A stretch of DNA of 9,929 bases from JBEKYD01 sp049511335 (GCA_049511335.1 JBEKYD010000285.1:1-9929); one strand, 5' to 3'; positions 1-6,525 are shown, numbered from the stretch's first letter. Program-made: numbers and translations. Notes: generated by a model from the letters alone, not told the origin.

Positions 1-1
1 G

Positions 2-1261
2 GTCGCGTTTACGGTGGCGCCGGCGGCGCGCGGCTGGCGCCAGGAATTGCTGCCGTACCTCAAAGCCGGAGAGCACTGCGTCATCGAGGGCCGTTCGCGC
101 CTGGCGAACGTGCTGGTGGTGGCACAGCTCGCGCTTTGCGTTCTGCTGCTGACCGGCGCTGGCCTGGCATGGCGCTCCGCGCGGCTGATGGATGCTACGG
201 GCCTGTCTTTCGATAAGAATCACCTTGTGCTGGCGGGAGTCGATACCAGCGGGGCTGCCGTTACCGGAGCGCAGAATCTTACCGTGCTCGAGCACCTGCG
301 CCAGCGTCTGCTGGCTGTGCCAGGCTTGGTCACCGTTTCCTATGCGCAGAACGCGCCGCCGCGCGCCTGGAATGGGCTGCCGGTAACGGCCGCCGGGGCG
401 ACGAAGTTGTTCGCGACGGACGGCAACTTCGTAGGGCCGGATTATCTGCGGGCACTTGGTGTGCCGATATTGGCCGGGCGCGGACTGAGTGAAGGCGAAA
501 CTTCGAGCGCGGTCATCAATCAGAAACTCGCGCAAGCGCTATGGCACGGAGAAAGCGCGGTGGGACGCATGCTGACAATCGCGGGCGCGGAGTTTGTGGT
601 TGCTGGCGTGGTGCCCAATGGCGCTTTCTCGGCGATCGGTCCGGGCGGCGGCGTCAGTTTACGGCAGGAGGATCGGGGCAATTTCGTATTTCTGCCGCTG
701 CTTGATGGCCCCGCCGCGCCGGGACGATACGTGCTTCACCTTCGCTACGCCGGTAGCTTGGGCACGATATCGCCCTCGATTCGCGCAGCCTTGCGCGAGG
801 CCGAACCGCGCGCCGCCGTTTTCGGATTGCGCACCATGGAAGATGAGTGGGACGAGTTTCTCGGGCCGGTGCATTTCATCACGGATTTGCTGGGGCTGTT
901 CGGCAGCGGTTCGCTTCTGCTCGCTGCCATCGGGCTTTACGCCGTCGCGGCTTTCTACACGGCGCGGCGAACGCGGGAATTCGGCATTCGGATGGCGCTC
1001 GGCTCCTCGCCGCGCCGGACCGTGGAAGAAGTGCTGAAAGAGGGCCTGGCGCTGACGACGGTCGGCGTCGGAATCGGTCTGGCGCTTAGCGCCGCCGCTG
1101 GTAGGGTCTTTCGAAGCTTTTTGTTTGGTGTGACCCCAACGGACACAGCGACGTATATGGCGGTAACTGGTTTGCTGGCGGCGGTATCGCTGCTGGCCTG
1201 CTACATTCCAGCGCGGCGAGCCGCCAGGGTGGACCCGATGCGGGCGCTGCGGGCGGAATAA
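2..1261 (+). CDS. ABC-type permease, MacB/FtsX (ADOP-like), C-terminal part
   Basis: This is the last 419 residues of a membrane permease whose start lies before the window: the frame is open from base 2, and the first residues (VAFTVAPAARGWRQELLPYLKAGE) already resemble the cytoplasmic linker between the two halves of acidobacterial duplicated permeases (usually about 800-900 aa). In order: a transmembrane helix at about residues 35-57; an extracytoplasmic MacB-like core to about residue 290 (with DGNFVGPDYLRALGVPILAGR); then three transmembrane helices at about 298-320, 348-370 and 387-404. The C-terminal FtsX signature is clear: AAIGLYAVAAFYTARRTREF, GIRMALGSSPRRTV, LFGVTPTD, and the end CYIPARRAARVDPMRALRAE. 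Such proteins work with an ATPase of the MacB/LolD type in export or envelope processes; no ATPase is encoded in the window, and ADOP proteins are often orphans. The exact substrate is unknown. Family assignment is firm; role is inference. Confidence 0.9.
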   Translation, partial: VAFTVAPAARGWRQELLPYLKAGEHCVIEGRSRLANVLVVAQLALCVLLLTGAGLAWRSARLMDATGLSFDKNHLVLAGVDTSGAAVTGAQNLTVLEHLRQRLLAVPGLVTVSYAQNAPPRAWNGLPVTAAGATKLFATDGNFVGPDYLRALGVPILAGRGLSEGETSSAVINQKLAQALWHGESAVGRMLTIAGAEFVVAGVVPNGAFSAIGPGGGVSLRQEDRGNFVFLPLLDGPAAPGRYVLHLRYAGSLGTISPSIRAALREAEPRAAVFGLRTMEDEWDEFLGPVHFITDLLGLFGSGSLLLAAIGLYAVAAFYTARRTREFGIRMALGSSPRRTVEEVLKEGLALTTVGVGIGLALSAAAGRVFRSFLFGVTPTDTATYMAVTGLLAAVSLLACYIPARRAARVDPMRALRAE

Positions 1262-1264
1262 GCC

Positions 1265-1307
1265 GGGGGCCGCCCTTCGGGCCTTTCAGCGGATGGCCCT
1301 CTGGCCT
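1265..1307 (+). terminator. GC-rich hairpins after the permease stop
   Basis: Two small palindromes follow the permease stop codon: GCCC-TTC-GGGC at 1272-1282 and GGCC-CTCT-GGCC at 1295-1306. They could act as a transcription end or be part of an intergenic repeat. There is no clear T-run after either stem, so an intrinsic terminator is only a weak call. Confidence 0.3.
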
Positions 1308-1324
1308 CCCGGACGGTGAAAAGG

Positions 1325-1330
1325 TATAAC
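1325..1330 (+). promoter_or_regulatory. possible -10 box close to the HEPN gene start
   Basis: TATAAC ends six bases before the GTG at 1337. No convincing -35 lies 16-18 bases upstream. If it is used, the transcript would begin at or next to the start codon (leaderless). The weak AAGG at 1321-1324 is the only Shine-Dalgarno-like sequence and sits 12 bases from the start. Confidence 0.3.
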
Positions 1331-1336
1331 TAGTTT

Positions 1337-1735
1337 GTGGCAGACGATGCAAAAAGCCGCGACAAGTTGGCGCTGGCACGGCATCACCTGAAGCGGGTGC
1401 TTGGCGCATGGGACGATCCAACCGACTGGGACGACATGTCCCTTTACGGCTTCTATTGTCTGGAGGCTGCGGTCGAAGCAGCCGCGGCACGCGTTGGAAT
1501 AGCAACGTCGAGGAAGCATTGGGAGAAGGTTGACGTCGCGGGAGAGCTTCACAAGAAGCACGGACTGCCCGATATCGAACAACTGCTTCACGATCTTAAC
1601 GACGCCCGCAAATCGGCGGCTTACGGGGATGTCCCGACGCCTGACCTGAATGCAGAGGACGTTGCATCCCAGATCGAGGCGTACGTGGATTCCGTGGCGG
1701 AGCTTATCGAAGGAGGTCCCGGCAATGGCGCGTAA
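1337..1735 (+). CDS. HEPN-like protein (UPF0332-like) of a HEPN/MNT pair
   Basis: A 132-aa, mainly helical, soluble protein starting at GTG 1337. It has the look of HEPN-domain proteins: an early helix with LALARHHLKRVLGAWDD, a second helix LYGFYCLEAAVEAAAARVG (about 36-54), and a late motif LNDARKSAAYGDVPTPDLNAED (about 87-108) like the R-x-x-x-x-(D)Y-G-D segment of UPF0332 proteins. In this family HEPN proteins pair with minimal nucleotidyltransferases, either as RNase toxin plus antitoxin or as a nucleotide-transfer complex. The classical HEPN RNase motif R-x4-6-H is not present: after Arg91 there is Tyr96 where a His would be expected, so RNase activity is doubtful; a Tyr at this site could instead be a modification target, but that is inference. 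Its last 11 bases overlap the following nucleotidyltransferase gene, so the two are very likely translated together. The domain call rests on pattern recognition only. Confidence 0.7.
   Translation: MADDAKSRDKLALARHHLKRVLGAWDDPTDWDDMSLYGFYCLEAAVEAAAARVGIATSRKHWEKVDVAGELHKKHGLPDIEQLLHDLNDARKSAAYGDVPTPDLNAEDVASQIEAYVDSVAELIEGGPGNGA
1711..1717 (+). promoter_or_regulatory. strong ribosome binding site fixing the MNT start
   Basis: AGGAGGT lies seven bases before ATG 1725 and inside the end of the HEPN gene. It is the best Shine-Dalgarno sequence in this part of the window. It argues that the nucleotidyltransferase begins at 1725, not at the in-frame ATG at 1650. Confidence 0.8.
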
Positions 1736-2405
1736 CCTCCGGCCCCCACCCGGCGGTTCTCGGTCACAGGTTCGCTGGCCCACCGAAAGGGCTCGGAAAT
1801 GGACCTGTGCCTTTCTAAACTCCGCGGTAAATAACACGAACCTCCTGGCGGTCGTCGCGATTGGATCGGCAGTCCGGCCTGGCGTCATTAGTGCCGATCT
1901 AGACCTGATCGTAATTTCCGCCGAGGCGACGCCTCTTCACATCTCACCTCCGATGGAGATCGATTTGCGTATTTATTCCGTGGGCACCATCGATGCCAAG
2001 ATCGGTGGCGGCCACGATCTCCTGGGCTGGGCCATCAAATTCGGCGAGGCTCTTTTTCAGCGGGACCACTATTGGGACAGGACCGTGGACGATTGGCAGG
2101 ACCGGCTCCCGGTGCCTCCGGCCGCGGTTGCGCGCCAACGGGCGATAGCCGCCCACGAACGCTTAGTTAAGGTCTTGCAGTCCGGCGATACGGACGCCGT
2201 ACACGAGCAGGCTATTGGTTATCTGACCCAGCTTGCTCGAGCGGAGCTTCTGGACCGGGGCGTCTATCCAGCGTCTAGGCCGGAGTTGGCTTCTCAGCTC
2301 CGTAACAGCGGTGGCAGTCAGATCGCCGAGCAGCTTGAGCGCCTGTTGCAGACCGATAAAATTGACAGGGCGCGGATAGACCAGTTATTGAAACTGACCG
2401 CGTAA
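1725..2405 (+). CDS. minimal nucleotidyltransferase (MNT) with C-terminal helical extension
   Basis: A 226-aa protein. The N-terminal domain (about 35-115) carries the polymerase-beta-type nucleotidyltransferase signature: VVAIGSAVRPGVISADLDLIV, that is Gly47-Ser48, nine residues, then Asp58-Leu-Asp60, with a likely third metal-binding acid at Asp80 in MEIDLRIYS. The segment GWAIKFGEALFQRD (about 101-114) matches the conserved helix that follows the fold in MntA-like proteins. Family members transfer nucleotides to a protein or small molecule; MntA-type antitoxins adenylylate their HEPN partner. The partner here would be the HEPN-like protein whose gene overlaps it by 11 bp (1725-1735). The C-terminal half (about 130-226) is all-helical (VARQRAIAAHERLVKVLQSG and later helices) and makes it longer than typical MntA proteins of about 100-150 aa; it may be a second, degenerate HEPN-like domain. 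The start is set by AGGAGGT at 1711. Substrate unproven. Confidence 0.78.
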   Translation: MARNLRPPPGGSRSQVRWPTERARKWTCAFLNSAVNNTNLLAVVAIGSAVRPGVISADLDLIVISAEATPLHISPPMEIDLRIYSVGTIDAKIGGGHDLLGWAIKFGEALFQRDHYWDRTVDDWQDRLPVPPAAVARQRAIAAHERLVKVLQSGDTDAVHEQAIGYLTQLARAELLDRGVYPASRPELASQLRNSGGSQIAEQLERLLQTDKIDRARIDQLLKLTA

Positions 2406-2604
2406 CAAATGGTCAGATGACGTCACTTCGCTGCGCCGCTGCCCCGCCCAATCGCCAGGGTCTCCGGGTCCGCAATCGCGCACTACTTTTGACCGCACGC
2501 CCTTCGGGCTTCGTAGTAATAGCCGCCAGCATATCGCCATGGAGCGGGGTGGGGCGAGGATGTTACTTGGTTAAATTTGAACTGGAAGGAATGATAACGG
2601 AGCG
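2406..2604 (+). other. 199-bp intergenic region with a GCCCTTCGGGC hairpin
   Basis: This gap between the MNT and trmO genes contains GCCC-TTC-GGGC at 2499-2509, the same 11-base palindrome seen at 1272-1282 on the other side of the HEPN/MNT pair. ACTAC at 2482-2486 and GTAGT at 2513-2517 could extend it as a distal stem with an unequal internal loop. It may end the HEPN/MNT transcript. TTGACC at 2489-2494 is a possible -35 but no good -10 follows at normal spacing. No gene is supported here. Confidence 0.4.
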
Positions 2605-3051
2605 ATGATCTCCATGCAACCTGTCGGATACGTGAGAAGCCCGTATAAGGACACCCGAGACATACCCAAGGGACTGGGCGCGCAACACGAAGCGGAGGGG
2701 ACTCTCGAAATCAACCACGAGCTTGAGCTCGGGCTCACCGACATCGAAGGCTTTTCTCACCTGTTTGTGATCTGGGCATTCGACCGTTCCGAAGGATTCG
2801 ACCTTGTCGGCACACCGCCCAGCGATAACCGCGCGCATGGCGTATTCGCCACGCGATCGCCGAGGCGTCCGAATCCGATCGGTTTGACGGTCGTCGAACT
2901 TCTCCGCCGGGAGGGTCCGCGGCTACACGTCCGTGGAATCGATATGCTCGACGGCACACCGATTCTCGATATCAAACCGTACCTCTCGAATGTCTCGCCG
3001 GAACAGTTACGGCGCGGATGGCTGGCGGAGGCGGAAGCGCGGACACAGTGA
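2605..3051 (+). CDS. trmO: TrmO/TsaA-family tRNA (t6A37) N6-methyltransferase
   Basis: A 148-aa protein of the TrmO/TsaA (UPF0066) family, which uses S-adenosylmethionine to methylate the N6 of threonylcarbamoyladenosine at tRNA position 37, next to the anticodon. Family marks in order: MQPVGYVRSPY at the N-terminus; a long beta-barrel stretch with LTDIEGFSHLFVIWAFDRS (about 44-62); HGVFATRSPRRPNPIGLTVV (about 78-97), the hallmark SAM-binding segment; and DMLDGTPILDIKPYL (about 113-127). It is a single-domain form, shorter than E. coli TrmO (about 235 aa), which has an extra C-terminal domain. Start: ATG 2605 has GGAG only two bases upstream, while the in-frame ATG at 2614 has the same GGAG eleven bases upstream; the second start may be the real one, since MQPVGYVRSP is the usual N-terminus. 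Some relatives of this family act on other substrates, so the exact reaction is by homology. It stands alone between the HEPN/MNT pair and a convergent gene. Confidence 0.88.
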   Translation: MISMQPVGYVRSPYKDTRDIPKGLGAQHEAEGTLEINHELELGLTDIEGFSHLFVIWAFDRSEGFDLVGTPPSDNRAHGVFATRSPRRPNPIGLTVVELLRREGPRLHVRGIDMLDGTPILDIKPYLSNVSPEQLRRGWLAEAEARTQ

Positions 3052-3110
3052 TAACGGTCCGACGCGCGCCGAAAGAGACGGACAACAAGAAAGGCCTCGG
3101 CTCAGCAGGC

Positions 3111-3350
3111 TTGACAGGCTAATGCCACATACTTTTCGCAAGGAGCCGGCACGGCATCATTAGTAGGGCGGACCCCCTGGTCCGCGCGGGACGCCCTCGT
3201 CCCGCTCTTTCCCTATGCACCAAGTCTCCGACACCGGCGAAGAGCCGGCGGCGGGGCCGGCGGCGGACCAGGGGGTCCGCCCAGGGGTCCGCCCTACAAC
3301 TTATGCGGGCGTGTCACGGACACAAAAGGATGCGGCATTAGGTTTGACAG
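3111..3350. repeat. candidate miniature inverted-repeat element with flanking direct repeat
   Basis: The gap between the convergent trmO and acyl-CoA synthetase genes (3052-3372, about 320 bases, no gene) is mostly this structured block. Outer arms: CTAATGCCACATACTTTT at 3119-3136 pairs with the reverse complement of 3324-3341 at 16 of 18 positions. Just outside the arms, TTGACAG occurs in direct orientation at 3111-3117 and 3344-3350; with the neighbouring bases AGGCTTGACAG and AGGTTTGACAG agree at 10 of 11. A flanking direct repeat plus inverted ends is the layout of a non-autonomous transposable element with a target duplication, although the 10/11 repeat partly runs into the right arm. 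Between right arm and core, GTGTC-ACG-GACAC (3311-3323) is a further small hairpin. No transposase is encoded inside. It might instead be a folded RNA or a two-way transcription end. Confidence 0.5.
3163..3297. repeat. inner 135-bp inverted-repeat core
   Basis: GGGCGGACCCCCTGGTCCGC at 3166-3185 is matched perfectly by its reverse complement at 3263-3282. The outermost 14 bases, GTAGGGCGGACCCC (3163-3176), are matched again by GGGGTCCGCCCTAC at 3284-3297, so the right arm is partly doubled. Inside are a perfect 8-bp stem with a 4-base loop, GCGGGACG-CCCT-CGTCCCGC (3186-3205), and the direct repeat GCCGGCGGCGG at 3244-3254 and 3256-3266. Such arms resemble high-copy intergenic palindromes of GC-rich genomes; copy number cannot be seen here. 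Confidence 0.65.
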
Positions 3351-3372
3351 CCCGCGCCACGAGCCCTGCGGC

Positions 3373-6105
3373 CTAAAACACCATCTCGCCGATGACCATC
3401 TCGTCTTCCGGCGAATGGCGGAGCTTGAAGCCGGCTTTTTCGCAGATGCGGATCATATCGCGATTGTCGGGCAGGATATTGGCGGTGATCTTGGCGAGTT
3501 TCTCGTCGGCGCCTACCACCAACAGGCGGGAGAGCAGTTCGGTGCCGAGCCCGCGGCCCTGCCATTCATCGGTCACCACCACGGCCACCTCGGCCTCATT
3601 GAAGCCGTGGACCTTGGTCATACGGCTCACGCCAAGAATTTCGATCTCGCCGGTTTGCGGATTCCGGCGCTGGCCGATCAGCGCCACTTCGCGGTCGTAA
3701 TCGATGAAGCAGGTGCGCATCAGGCGTTCGTGCTTGGTGCGCTGTTCCAGGTTCAGGAGGTGGAAAAAGCGCAGGTAGACGGAGCGTTCGGAGAGAGATT
3801 GGTGAAACTTCACCATGTTGGGTTCATCCTCCGGGCGAATGGCGCGGATGGTGATCTCGGTTCCGTCTTTCATCTTGAATTCGCCGGTATAGCGGGTGGG
3901 ATACGGCCGGATGGCGGCGCGCGGGAAGCTCGCCTCCTCCACCTTCGCGCCATGCACCACCACGCGGGCATCGAGCGCGATCAGGCCGTCGGGTGAAGCC
4001 AGCAGCGGGTTGATATCGATTTCCTTGATCCAGCGCTGCTCCGCTACCAGCGCGCTGAAGCGCACCAGCAGGATTTCGAGCGCCGCCATGTCCACCGGCT
4101 TGCGCCCGCGCACGCCTTTTAGCGCCTTGTAGATCTTGGTTTGTTCCATCATGCGGCGGGCCAGCGTGCTGTTGAGCGGGGGCAGCGCCAGGGAACGGTC
4201 TTCGAAAACTTCCACCAGTTGCCCGCCGGTGCCGAACAGCAGCACGGGGCCGAACTGCGGGTCGAGGCTGGAACCGATAATCAGCTCGTACGCATCCTTC
4301 AACTTCACCATGGGTTGCACGGTGACGCCCTGGAAGTGCTGCGCGCCGGCTTTTTCCGTCACCGAGGTACGGATGGCATGGAACGCGCCATCCACGGCCG
4401 CGGCGTCGCCGAGGTTCAACTGCACACCGCCCACGTCGGTCTTGTGGCTGATGGTTTCCGAATACAGCTTCAGAACTACCGGGTAGCCGATTTCGCCCGC
4501 GGCCTGGACGGCAGCGGCGGGATCCGTCGCGATGATGGTCTTGGCAACCGGTATCCCGTACGCCGCCAGTACCTGCTTGGATTCGAACTCGGTGAGAATT
4601 TCGCGGTCTTCGCCGCGGGCGCGCCCGATGATTTCTTCCACCAACCGGCGATCCGGGCTCCACTCGGCGGACTCTTCGGGCATGGCCGGGGTCTCATAGA
4701 GAGCTTTCTGGTTGTAACTGTACTGCCACATGTAGTTGAAGGCGCGGGCGGCGGTATCGGGATAAGGGAAGGTGGGGATGTTGGCGCGGTTCAGAATTTC
4801 TTCGCCGGCGGCCACGTCCACCCCGCCCATCCAGCTTGCCAGCACGGGCTTGCCTTCCTGGCGGGCGAGCGGTTTCAATTCCTCGGCGATGCGGGTGGGA
4901 TCGGTCATGGATTGCGGCGTGAGAATCACCAGCATGCCGTCGGAATTGGGGTTCTTGGCGGCGATATCGAGGGCCTTGGCGTAACGCTCGGGGGAGGCGT
5001 CGCCGATAATATCGACGGGGTTGTTGTGGCTCCAGGTGGCGGGCAGAACGGCGTTGTAGGCCTCCATCGTCTCGGGTGTGAGTTCGGCCAGCTCGCCGCC
5101 GCCCATGATGAGGGCATCGGTCGCCAGCACGCCGGGACCGCCGGCATTGGTCACGATGATCAGCCGCGGGCCCTCCGGTCTGGGCTGCTTGGAGAGCACT
5201 TCGGCCATGTAGAACAGGTCGGCGATATTGTTGACGCGCAGCACGCCGCTACGGCGAAAGGCGGCTTCCAGCACTTCGTCGCTGCCGGTGAGCGAGCCGG
5301 TGTGGGAGGCGGCGGCCTTGGCGGCGGCTGCCGAGCGTCCCGGCTTGATGACGATAATCGGCTTATTCAACGCCACTTCGCGCGCGGCGGAAAGGAACGC
5401 GCGCGCGTCGCCGATGGATTCCATGTAGATGACGATGGACTTGGTTTTGGGATCGTTCCCCAGATGATCGATCAAGTCTCCCCATCCCACGTCCACCATG
5501 GATCCGATAGATACGAAGGCGCTGAAGCCCACCATCTCCTTCAAACTCCAGTCCAGCACGGCCGTGCAGAGCGCGCCGCTCTGGCTGATGAAGCCGACCG
5601 AGCCGGGCCGCGCGATGGTGGTGGCGAAGGTGGCATTCATGCCCGTCAGCGGGCTCATCACGCCCAGGCAGTTGGGCCCGATCACGCGGATGCGGGCCTT
5701 GCGCGCTTCTTCCAGAACCTGGCGTTCCAGAGCCGCACCCTCCACGCCCACTTCTTTGAAACCGGCCGAAATTACGATGGCGCCGCGCACGCCCGCGTCG
5801 CCGCACTGGCAAATGATGCCCGGTATCGAAGGCGGCGGCGTCACGATTACCGCCAGATCGACGTCTTCCGGTATATCGCCCACCGAAGGGTAAGCCTTCA
5901 CTCCCAGTACGTTGGGCCGCTTGGGATTGACCGGGTAGACAGTGCCGCCGAAGGGGCTGGTCAGCAGGTTCCACAGCAGCGTCCGGCCAACCGTGTTGGG
6001 GTTTTCCGTGGCGCCAATCACGGCCACTGTCTTGGGGGAAAAGAATACGTCCAACGGCCTGGCACTGGGCCGGCGCATCTTCTTGTTAGTCTTCGTTGCG
6101 AGCAT
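3373..6105 (-). CDS. NDP-forming acyl-CoA synthetase fused to GNAT acetyltransferase (Pat/PatZ architecture)
   Basis: A 910-aa cytoplasmic protein. Domains in order: CoA-binding Rossmann domain (about 18-145; VAVIGATENPNTVGR, VYPVNPKR, VIGPNCLGVMSP); succinyl-CoA-ligase-like flavodoxin domains (about 165-470; GFISQSGALCTAVLDW, KPGRSAAAAKAAASHTGSLTG); ATP-grasp beta-subunit domain (about 500-720; GYPVVLKLYSETISHKTDVG, EIDINPLL); and a C-terminal GNAT domain (about 740-910; ITIRAIRPEDE, acetyl-CoA loop WQGRGLG at 848-854, Glu839 in the position of the general base of Salmonella Pat). Pat/PatZ proteins acetylate lysines, notably of AMP-forming acetyl-CoA synthetase, and their synthetase part is regarded as a non-synthesising sensor. 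Here His268 (SHTG, the phospho-His site of ADP-forming synthetases) and His554 (SHKTDVGG, the beta-subunit relay His) are both present, so ATP-yielding acyl-CoA to acid conversion remains possible. The start ATG 6105 has AAGGA eight bases upstream and overlaps the preceding small gene by 20 bp, which implies co-translation. Confidence 0.93.
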   Translation of the reverse strand: MLATKTNKKMRRPSARPLDVFFSPKTVAVIGATENPNTVGRTLLWNLLTSPFGGTVYPVNPKRPNVLGVKAYPSVGDIPEDVDLAVIVTPPPSIPGIICQCGDAGVRGAIVISAGFKEVGVEGAALERQVLEEARKARIRVIGPNCLGVMSPLTGMNATFATTIARPGSVGFISQSGALCTAVLDWSLKEMVGFSAFVSIGSMVDVGWGDLIDHLGNDPKTKSIVIYMESIGDARAFLSAAREVALNKPIIVIKPGRSAAAAKAAASHTGSLTGSDEVLEAAFRRSGVLRVNNIADLFYMAEVLSKQPRPEGPRLIIVTNAGGPGVLATDALIMGGGELAELTPETMEAYNAVLPATWSHNNPVDIIGDASPERYAKALDIAAKNPNSDGMLVILTPQSMTDPTRIAEELKPLARQEGKPVLASWMGGVDVAAGEEILNRANIPTFPYPDTAARAFNYMWQYSYNQKALYETPAMPEESAEWSPDRRLVEEIIGRARGEDREILTEFESKQVLAAYGIPVAKTIIATDPAAAVQAAGEIGYPVVLKLYSETISHKTDVGGVQLNLGDAAAVDGAFHAIRTSVTEKAGAQHFQGVTVQPMVKLKDAYELIIGSSLDPQFGPVLLFGTGGQLVEVFEDRSLALPPLNSTLARRMMEQTKIYKALKGVRGRKPVDMAALEILLVRFSALVAEQRWIKEIDINPLLASPDGLIALDARVVVHGAKVEEASFPRAAIRPYPTRYTGEFKMKDGTEITIRAIRPEDEPNMVKFHQSLSERSVYLRFFHLLNLEQRTKHERLMRTCFIDYDREVALIGQRRNPQTGEIEILGVSRMTKVHGFNEAEVAVVVTDEWQGRGLGTELLSRLLVVGADEKLAKITANILPDNRDMIRICEKAGFKLRHSPEDEMVIGEMVF

Positions 6106-6322
6106 TGTCAGAATCCTTTTGGGGTGGGAACGCGGCTTGGTTCAGGGAGTCCAGCACGTCCCCAATGGCAAGACCGTTCTTCCGCGCTACGGTTTCGATC
6201 GAGCAATCGTCGCAGCTCGAGTGGAACCGGAGCGCGTCAAATAACGGCGCGGTTGCGGGGTGACGCTGCTTCACATCGCGAACGATCATATCGCGGCGGA
6301 TGAGTTGATCGAATCGAGGCAT
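6086..6322 (-). CDS. small CxxC protein, DUF1858/DUF542-like
   Basis: A 78-aa soluble helical protein. Its central part follows the pattern of the short DUF1858 and ScdA N-terminal (DUF542) domains: MIVRDVKQRHPATAPLFDAL (about 12-31), then FHSSCDDC with Cys37 and Cys40, then SIETVARKNGLAIGDVLDSL (about 41-60). In known families this domain carries a Cys pair or metal/redox-linked motif and often stands before iron-sulfur or nitric-oxide repair proteins; its exact job is not settled. The charged tail (QKDSDNARNED) overlaps the start of the 910-aa acyl-CoA synthetase/acetyltransferase gene by 20 bp on the same strand, so it is almost surely the first gene of that operon and may partner or modulate it. 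The start at 6322 lacks a clear Shine-Dalgarno sequence; an in-frame ATG at 6289 (residue 12) would still keep the whole domain. Reality of the gene is well supported by the domain pattern; function is open. Confidence 0.75.
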   Translation of the reverse strand: MPRFDQLIRRDMIVRDVKQRHPATAPLFDALRFHSSCDDCSIETVARKNGLAIGDVLDSLNQAAFPPQKDSDNARNED

Positions 6323-6334
6323 GGCGCGTAGTAA

Positions 6335-6362
6335 GGGATATTGTGTGCACCCCGCCTGCCAA
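6335..6362 (-). promoter_or_regulatory. possible promoter of the CxxC/acyl-CoA synthetase operon
   Basis: On the minus strand TTGGCA (6362-6357) is followed after 16 bases by TATCCC (6340-6335), twelve bases before the start codon at 6322. The -10 is a poor match; this is a weak candidate. Confidence 0.25.
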
Positions 6363-6505
6363 AGATCGGGCTAGTCTTTTCAGGGACTTGCCTGCTTGGA
6401 CGAAGCACGCGTGGGTGAAATGCCCCAGGCGGGCACAAAATCGAGTATCGGGTCCGTCGAGGCGGGTACGCGACTTGGAGGCGGCAGACCAGGCGTACCG
6501 GGGAC

Positions 6506-6514
6506 TGCTAGAAT
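6506..6514 (+). promoter_or_regulatory. possible extended -10 before the membrane protein gene
   Basis: TGCTAGAAT fits the extended -10 form TGnTAtaaT and ends 11 bases before ATG 6526. GAGGG at 6516-6520 would serve as ribosome binding site, but transcription starting about seven bases after the -10 would begin after it, so the two signals cannot both work at full strength. Confidence 0.3.
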
Positions 6515-6525
6515 CGAGGGTTGCC

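Noticed and set aside
1650..1724. Longer N-terminus for the nucleotidyltransferase from ATG 1650
   Set aside because: The extra 25 residues lie within the HEPN coding region, show no domain, and the strong AGGAGGT at 1711 points to ATG 1725.
1286..1888. 200-codon and 139-codon minus-strand frames over the HEPN gene
   Set aside because: No family pattern, and they lie antisense to a HEPN-like gene with a supported partner. The RPEGHPLKGPKGG-like stretch comes from the intergenic palindromes.
2417..2608. 63-codon plus-strand frame between the MNT and trmO genes
   Set aside because: Low-complexity, no domain, no ribosome site, and it contains the GCCCTTCGGGC hairpin; it looks like non-coding DNA.
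3186..3266. A CRISPR-like array in the repeat-rich gap
   Set aside because: The repeats are inverted or short and GC-simple, with no regular repeat-spacer order and no cas gene.
4141..6303. 720-codon open frame on the plus strand over the acyl-CoA synthetase gene
   Set aside because: It is the antisense frame of a GC-rich gene with strong third-position bias; its protein is rich in His/Gly with no domain pattern, while the minus-strand protein is a complete known family.
6343..6525. Upstream extension of the membrane protein gene
   Set aside because: The added 61 residues are Arg-rich without hydrophobic or domain pattern, and GAGGG plus the first membrane helix support ATG 6526.
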